From the NCBI GenBank assembly GCA_021841725.1, contig JAKCEC010000054.1:1-8071 (forward strand): DNA of 8,071 nucleotides. Reading direction: 5' to 3'. The position numbers and the translations under genes are program-made. Source of the stretch: Actinomycetes bacterium. GTDB taxonomy: Bacteria; Actinomycetota; Acidimicrobiia; Acidimicrobiales; RAAP-2. Below the pieces are notes generated by a model that worked only from the letters and a program-made list of their open reading frames with translations, did not search any database and was not told the DNA's origin. Shown here in pieces: positions 5,283 through 8,071 of the stretch (positions are counted from its first letter, which is position 1; the number at the start of each line of letters is the position of its first letter).

Positions 5283-6124
5283 GTACCGTGCGCCAGTGGC
5301 GCGCCGTCGCCCAATCGGCGCGCGACGCGGGTCGCCGCGTGGGTCTGGTGGCGACCATGGGCGCGCTGCACGACGGCCACGCGTCCCTGGTGCGGCGCGC
5401 GCGCGAGAACGGCGACGTGGTGCTGCTGAGCGCCTTCGTCAACCCCCGCCAGTTCAGTGACCCCGCCGACCTGTCGCGCTACCCTCGCACGCCCGAGCGC
5501 GACGAGGAGTTCGCGCGCGCCAGCGGGGTGGACTTCTTCGTCAGTCCGACCCTCGAGGAGATGTGGCCGGACTTTCCGGCCGCGACCCTGACGACCGTCT
5601 CGGTGCACGAGCTGGGCGACGTGTTGGAAGGGGTCGGTCGACCGGGTCACTTCGACGGGGTGGCCAGCGTCGTCGCCAAGCTCTTCGCCGTCACCGGTCC
5701 GTGCCGGGCGTACTTCGGCGAGAAGGACTTCCAGCAACTGGTGGTGGTGCGCCGAATGGTCCGCGACCTCGCCTTCGACGTCGAGGTCGTCGGGTGCCCC
5801 ATCCACCGCGACGCCGACGGCGTGGCCCTCTCGAGTCGCAACGCGCGCCTCAGCCCCGCGGGTCGCGAACGCGCCCGCGCCCTCTACGGCGCGCTGAGGG
5901 CGGCGCGCGACGCCGGAGCGCCGGCCAGCGAGCGGCGCGCGCTCATGACGCGCCTCCTGGGCGACGCCGACCTCGAGGTGGCCTACGCCGAGGTCGTCGA
6001 CGTCGACACCCTGCGCGCGGTACGCGACGACGCCCACGGCCCGGCGCGGGCCCTGGTGGCCGCGTTCGTCGAGGGCGTGCGACTCATCGACAACGTCGCC
6101 ATCGAACTCGAGACGAGGAGTTGA
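5270..6124 (+). CDS. panC: Pantothenate synthetase (pantoate-beta-alanine ligase)
   Basis: A 284-residue cytoplasmic ATP-dependent ligase of the nucleotidyltransferase superfamily. It activates pantoate as an adenylate and joins it to beta-alanine to form pantothenate. TMGALHDGH (29-37) holds the HIGH-type ATP motif. FVNPRQF (56-62) and RYPRTPERD (70-78) shape the pantoate site. PGHFDGVASVVAKLF (125-139), FGEKDFQQL (149-157) and RDADGVALSSRN (180-191), the last a KMSKS-like loop, complete the family set. Length is typical. The start is set by GAGGAG upstream and overlaps the preceding DUF2520 gene by 13 bases. Beta-alanine normally comes from PanD, whose gene often sits right after panC in actinobacteria but is absent here; coaX follows after one base. 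Confidence 0.97.
   Translation: METLSTVRQWRAVAQSARDAGRRVGLVATMGALHDGHASLVRRARENGDVVLLSAFVNPRQFSDPADLSRYPRTPERDEEFARASGVDFFVSPTLEEMWPDFPAATLTTVSVHELGDVLEGVGRPGHFDGVASVVAKLFAVTGPCRAYFGEKDFQQLVVVRRMVRDLAFDVEVVGCPIHRDADGVALSSRNARLSPAGRERARALYGALRAARDAGAPASERRALMTRLLGDADLEVAYAEVVDVDTLRAVRDDAHGPARALVAAFVEGVRLIDNVAIELETRS
6115..6120 (+). promoter_or_regulatory. Shine-Dalgarno GAGGAG for coaX
   Basis: GAGGAG lies at the end of panC, five bases before the coaX GTG at 6126. It supports that start over any later one, which would cut off the N-terminal DVGNT motif. Confidence 0.65.
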
Positions 6125-6125
6125 G

Positions 6126-6959
6126 GTGCTACTAGCCATCGACGTCGGCAACACCGAGACGGTGATCGGGCTGTTCGGGCCGGATCGCCCCGAACAGCCC
6201 GACGCCATGGGCTTCGCGCGCGCCACCGGCGAACACGGGCTCGCGTTCCACTGGCGGATCTCGACGCTGAGCGAACGCACGCCCGACGAGCACGCCATGA
6301 TGCTCACCCAGTTGCTCGACCTCGAGGGTCTGGACCTGCGCGCCGCGGTCAGCGCCATCGCCATCGCGTCCTCGGCCCCCTCGGTGACCACCCAGCTGCG
6401 CCGGATGGCGAACCGGTGGTTCTCCGACCTCGACGTGACCGTCATCGGGCCGGGGACCAAGTCGGGCATGCCCATCCTCTACGACAACCCCCGCGAGGTG
6501 GGCGCGGACCGGATCGCCGACGCCGTCGGCGCGTTCGACCTCTACCCGGGCGCGTCGGTGATCGTCGACATGGGCACCGCGACCGTCTTCGACGTGGTGT
6601 CGGCCCGGGGTGAGTACCTCGGTGGCGCCATCGCGCCGGGCGTGGCGATCTCCCTGGAGGCGCTCTACACCCAGGCCTCGGCGCTGCGCTCGGTCGAACT
6701 GGTGCGCCCGCGCTCGGTCATCGGACGCTCGACGGTGGAATCCATCCAGTCCGGGGTGCTCTACGGCTTCGCCGGACAGGTCGACGGGATGGTGACGCGC
6801 ATCCTCGAGGAGTTGGGCGCGGCCACGGTGATCGCCACCGGCGGCCTCGCGGGCCTCATCGCCCCCCACACCGCGACCGTGCAGCACGTGGAGCCGTGGC
6901 TCACCCTCCACGGATTGCGTATCGTTCATGAACGGAATCATTCAGGAGCCACTACGTGA
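6126..6959 (+). CDS. coaX: Type III pantothenate kinase (CoaX)
   Basis: A 277-residue kinase of the ASKHA fold that phosphorylates pantothenate, the first step of CoA synthesis. Unlike CoaA it is generally not inhibited by CoA and needs a monovalent cation. Motifs: AIDVGNTETVIGLF (4-17, phosphate 1), SGMPILYDNPREVGADRI (113-130, including the phosphate 2 region with Asp128), and VDMGTATVFD (147-156) with YLGGAIAPG (164-172) for adenosine binding. Compared with my memory of the family, which passes from GLF almost directly to HWRIST, residues 18-38 look like an insertion of roughly 15-20 residues. The DNA at its left edge is a long inverted repeat (6166-6202). The rest of the protein is intact, so the enzyme should be active. 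The start has GAGGAG upstream, and the stop overlaps the lysS start as GTGA. Confidence 0.95.
   Translation: MLLAIDVGNTETVIGLFGPDRPEQPDAMGFARATGEHGLAFHWRISTLSERTPDEHAMMLTQLLDLEGLDLRAAVSAIAIASSAPSVTTQLRRMANRWFSDLDVTVIGPGTKSGMPILYDNPREVGADRIADAVGAFDLYPGASVIVDMGTATVFDVVSARGEYLGGAIAPGVAISLEALYTQASALRSVELVRPRSVIGRSTVESIQSGVLYGFAGQVDGMVTRILEELGAATVIATGGLAGLIAPHTATVQHVEPWLTLHGLRIVHERNHSGATT
6166..6202 (+). repeat. Perfect 14-bp inverted repeat (hairpin) inside the 5' part of coaX
   Basis: The left arm TCGGGCTGTTCGGG (6166-6179) is the exact reverse complement of the right arm CCCGAACAGCCCGA (6189-6202), around a 9-base loop. The stem begins 40 bases after the coaX GTG and encodes residues 14-26. 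As RNA it would be a very stable hairpin. No run of T follows, so it is not an intrinsic terminator. It sits where CoaX seems to carry extra residues. Confidence 0.85.
6944..6948 (+). promoter_or_regulatory. Shine-Dalgarno AGGAG for lysS
   Basis: AGGAG in the last codons of coaX lies seven bases before the GTG at 6956. It supports that codon as the lysS start. Confidence 0.65.
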
Positions 6960-8071
6960 ACACCCCCTACAGTTTCGACCACACCGCCTTCGCCGCGGCC
7001 CTGCAGCGCGCGTACGGCGACCTCGCCGACGGCGAGGAATCCGGGGTCCTCGTCAAGGTGGCCGGGCGGGTGATGCTCCTGCGCACCCAGGGCAAACTGG
7101 CCTTCGCGACGTTGCGCGATTCGAGTGGTGAGGTCCAGCTCTTCGCGCTGGCCGCGCTCAGCGAGGACTTCGAGGACTTCACCCGCTTGCACCTGGGCGA
7201 CTGGGTGGGGGTGACCGGCGAGGTCGTGCGCACCCGGCGCGGCGAGCTCTCGGTGAAGGTGCGGTCCTGGGTGCGCCTGGCCGAGGCGCTGCACAACTTC
7301 GGTGACAAGTGGGCGGGCATCACCGACTTCGACCTGCGCTACCGGCACCGCGAAGCCGACCTCTGGGCGAACCCGGCGTCGCGCGAATCCCTCGCGCGAC
7401 GCAGCCAGGTGGTGCGCGCGCTGCGCGAGCGGTGCTGGGCGGCGAATTTCACCGAGGTCGAGACGCCGATGCTCAACGTGATCGCCACCGGAGCGGCGGC
7501 GCGCCCGTTCACGACGTTCCACAACGCCCTGGACGCGGAGTTCTTCTTGCGCATCGCGCCCGAACTCTGGCTCAAGCGCTTGGTGGTGGGCGGCTTCGAG
7601 CGCGTCTTCGAACTCGGGCGGGTGTTTCGCAACGAGGGCGTGAGTCCGCGGCACAACCCCGAATTCACGATGCTCGAGCTCTACGCGGCCTACTGGAACT
7701 ACGAGGACATGATGGCCTTCACCGAGGAGCTCGTGGCCGGCGTGGCGAACGACGTACGCGGCACCACCGAGGTGCAGTACCAGGGTCGCGCGTTCTCCTT
7801 CGCGACCCCCTGGCCGCGTCGCACGATGGCCGAGCTGACGTCGGCGGCGGTGGGCGAGGACGTGTCGGTACATACCGCGCGCGCGCGACTCGCCGAGCTG
7901 CTGGGCGAGCGCGGCGTCGAGGCGAACGAATCGTGGGGGCCGGGGCGCTGCCTCGCCGAACTCTTCGAGGTGACCTGCGAGGACTCCCTGTGGAACCCCA
8001 TCTTCGTGACGGATTTCCCGGTGGAGGTCTCGCCGCTGGCGCGTCGTCACCAGAGTGACCCCGACCTCACG
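6956..8071 (+). CDS. lysS: Lysyl-tRNA synthetase, class II (3' end beyond the window)
   Basis: The first 372 codons of a gene still open at the window end; the family is about 490-510 residues, so about three quarters is present. The enzyme charges tRNA-Lys with lysine using ATP. Residues about 31-115 form the OB-fold anticodon-binding domain (VAGRVMLLRTQGKLAFATLRD), followed by KWAGITDFDLRYRHREADL. The class II catalytic core starts with motif 1 around RESLARRSQVVRALRERCW. ATGAAARPF and FLRIAPELWLKRLVVGGFERVFELG follow. Motif 2 is GRVFRNEGVSPRHNPEFTMLELY, with the ATP-binding Arg225 and Glu227. Motif 3 lies beyond the window. Small departures from the usual text are W for Y in ELYLKR and F for H in THHN. 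The GTG overlaps the coaX stop as GTGA, with AGGAG upstream. Confidence 0.96.
   Translation, partial: MNTPYSFDHTAFAAALQRAYGDLADGEESGVLVKVAGRVMLLRTQGKLAFATLRDSSGEVQLFALAALSEDFEDFTRLHLGDWVGVTGEVVRTRRGELSVKVRSWVRLAEALHNFGDKWAGITDFDLRYRHREADLWANPASRESLARRSQVVRALRERCWAANFTEVETPMLNVIATGAAARPFTTFHNALDAEFFLRIAPELWLKRLVVGGFERVFELGRVFRNEGVSPRHNPEFTMLELYAAYWNYEDMMAFTEELVAGVANDVRGTTEVQYQGRAFSFATPWPRRTMAELTSAAVGEDVSVHTARARLAELLGERGVEANESWGPGRCLAELFEVTCEDSLWNPIFVTDFPVEVSPLARRHQSDPDLT

Noticed and set aside
5216..6475. A 419-codon open frame on the - strand opposite panC and the 5' half of coaX
   Set aside because: It runs antisense to two genes with full sets of family motifs, has no recognisable domain, and is His/Arg/Val-rich as expected from the complement of GC-rich codons.
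6938..8050. A 370-codon open frame on the - strand opposite lysS
   Set aside because: The + strand encodes an intact class II LysRS across the same span. The antisense product has no family resemblance and an antisense-type composition.

Overview
The window is high-GC bacterial DNA (about 70% GC by eye) carrying a dense run of co-directional genes, all on the + strand. Gene order and protein sequences resemble the folate / pantothenate-CoA / lysS neighbourhood of Actinomycetota, and I would guess an Acidimicrobiia-like lineage. The taxon is inferred from gene order and sequence style, not from a marker gene.

Layout: (1) 1-330, the C-terminal end of a Zn/Mn-type (ABC-3) metal transporter permease, cut by the window start. 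(2) 340-1215 tilS and 1240-1809 hpt, each preceded by a TANNNT -10-like hexamer close enough to the start codon to suggest leaderless transcripts. (3) 1812-4534, a folate block: folE, folP, a 169-aa protein with a degenerate protein-tyrosine/dual-specificity phosphatase fold, folB and folK. (4) 4572-6959, a pantothenate/CoA block: a Rossmann-like/DUF2520 protein, panC and type III pantothenate kinase coaX. (5) 6956-8071, lysS, cut by the window end. The longest gap between genes is 37 bases, so no stretch of 300 bases lacks a gene. I saw no tRNA, rRNA, CRISPR array, insertion sequence or convincing intrinsic terminator.

How the genes work together: FolE makes dihydroneopterin triphosphate from GTP. 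FolB converts dihydroneopterin to 6-hydroxymethyl-dihydropterin, FolK pyrophosphorylates it and FolP joins it to p-aminobenzoate. PanC makes pantothenate and CoaX phosphorylates it, starting CoA synthesis. TilS (tRNA-Ile2 lysidine), Hpt (purine salvage) and LysS (tRNA-Lys charging) are housekeeping enzymes. Nine of the eleven start codons in the window are GTG, and four junctions are the same 4-base GTGA stop/start overlap, which points to strong translational coupling.

Main points of interest: the phosphatase-like protein between folP and folB has Ser where the catalytic Cys should be (an HC-x5-R loop reading HSDDVSDR), so it looks like a pseudophosphatase built into the folate operon. coaX carries a perfect 14-bp inverted repeat near its 5' end, inside or at the edge of a segment that looks like an insertion relative to other CoaX proteins. 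The DUF2520 protein beside panC is a candidate ketopantoate reductase. Two genes often found in this neighbourhood, ftsH (between hpt and folE) and panD (between panC and coaX), are not there.
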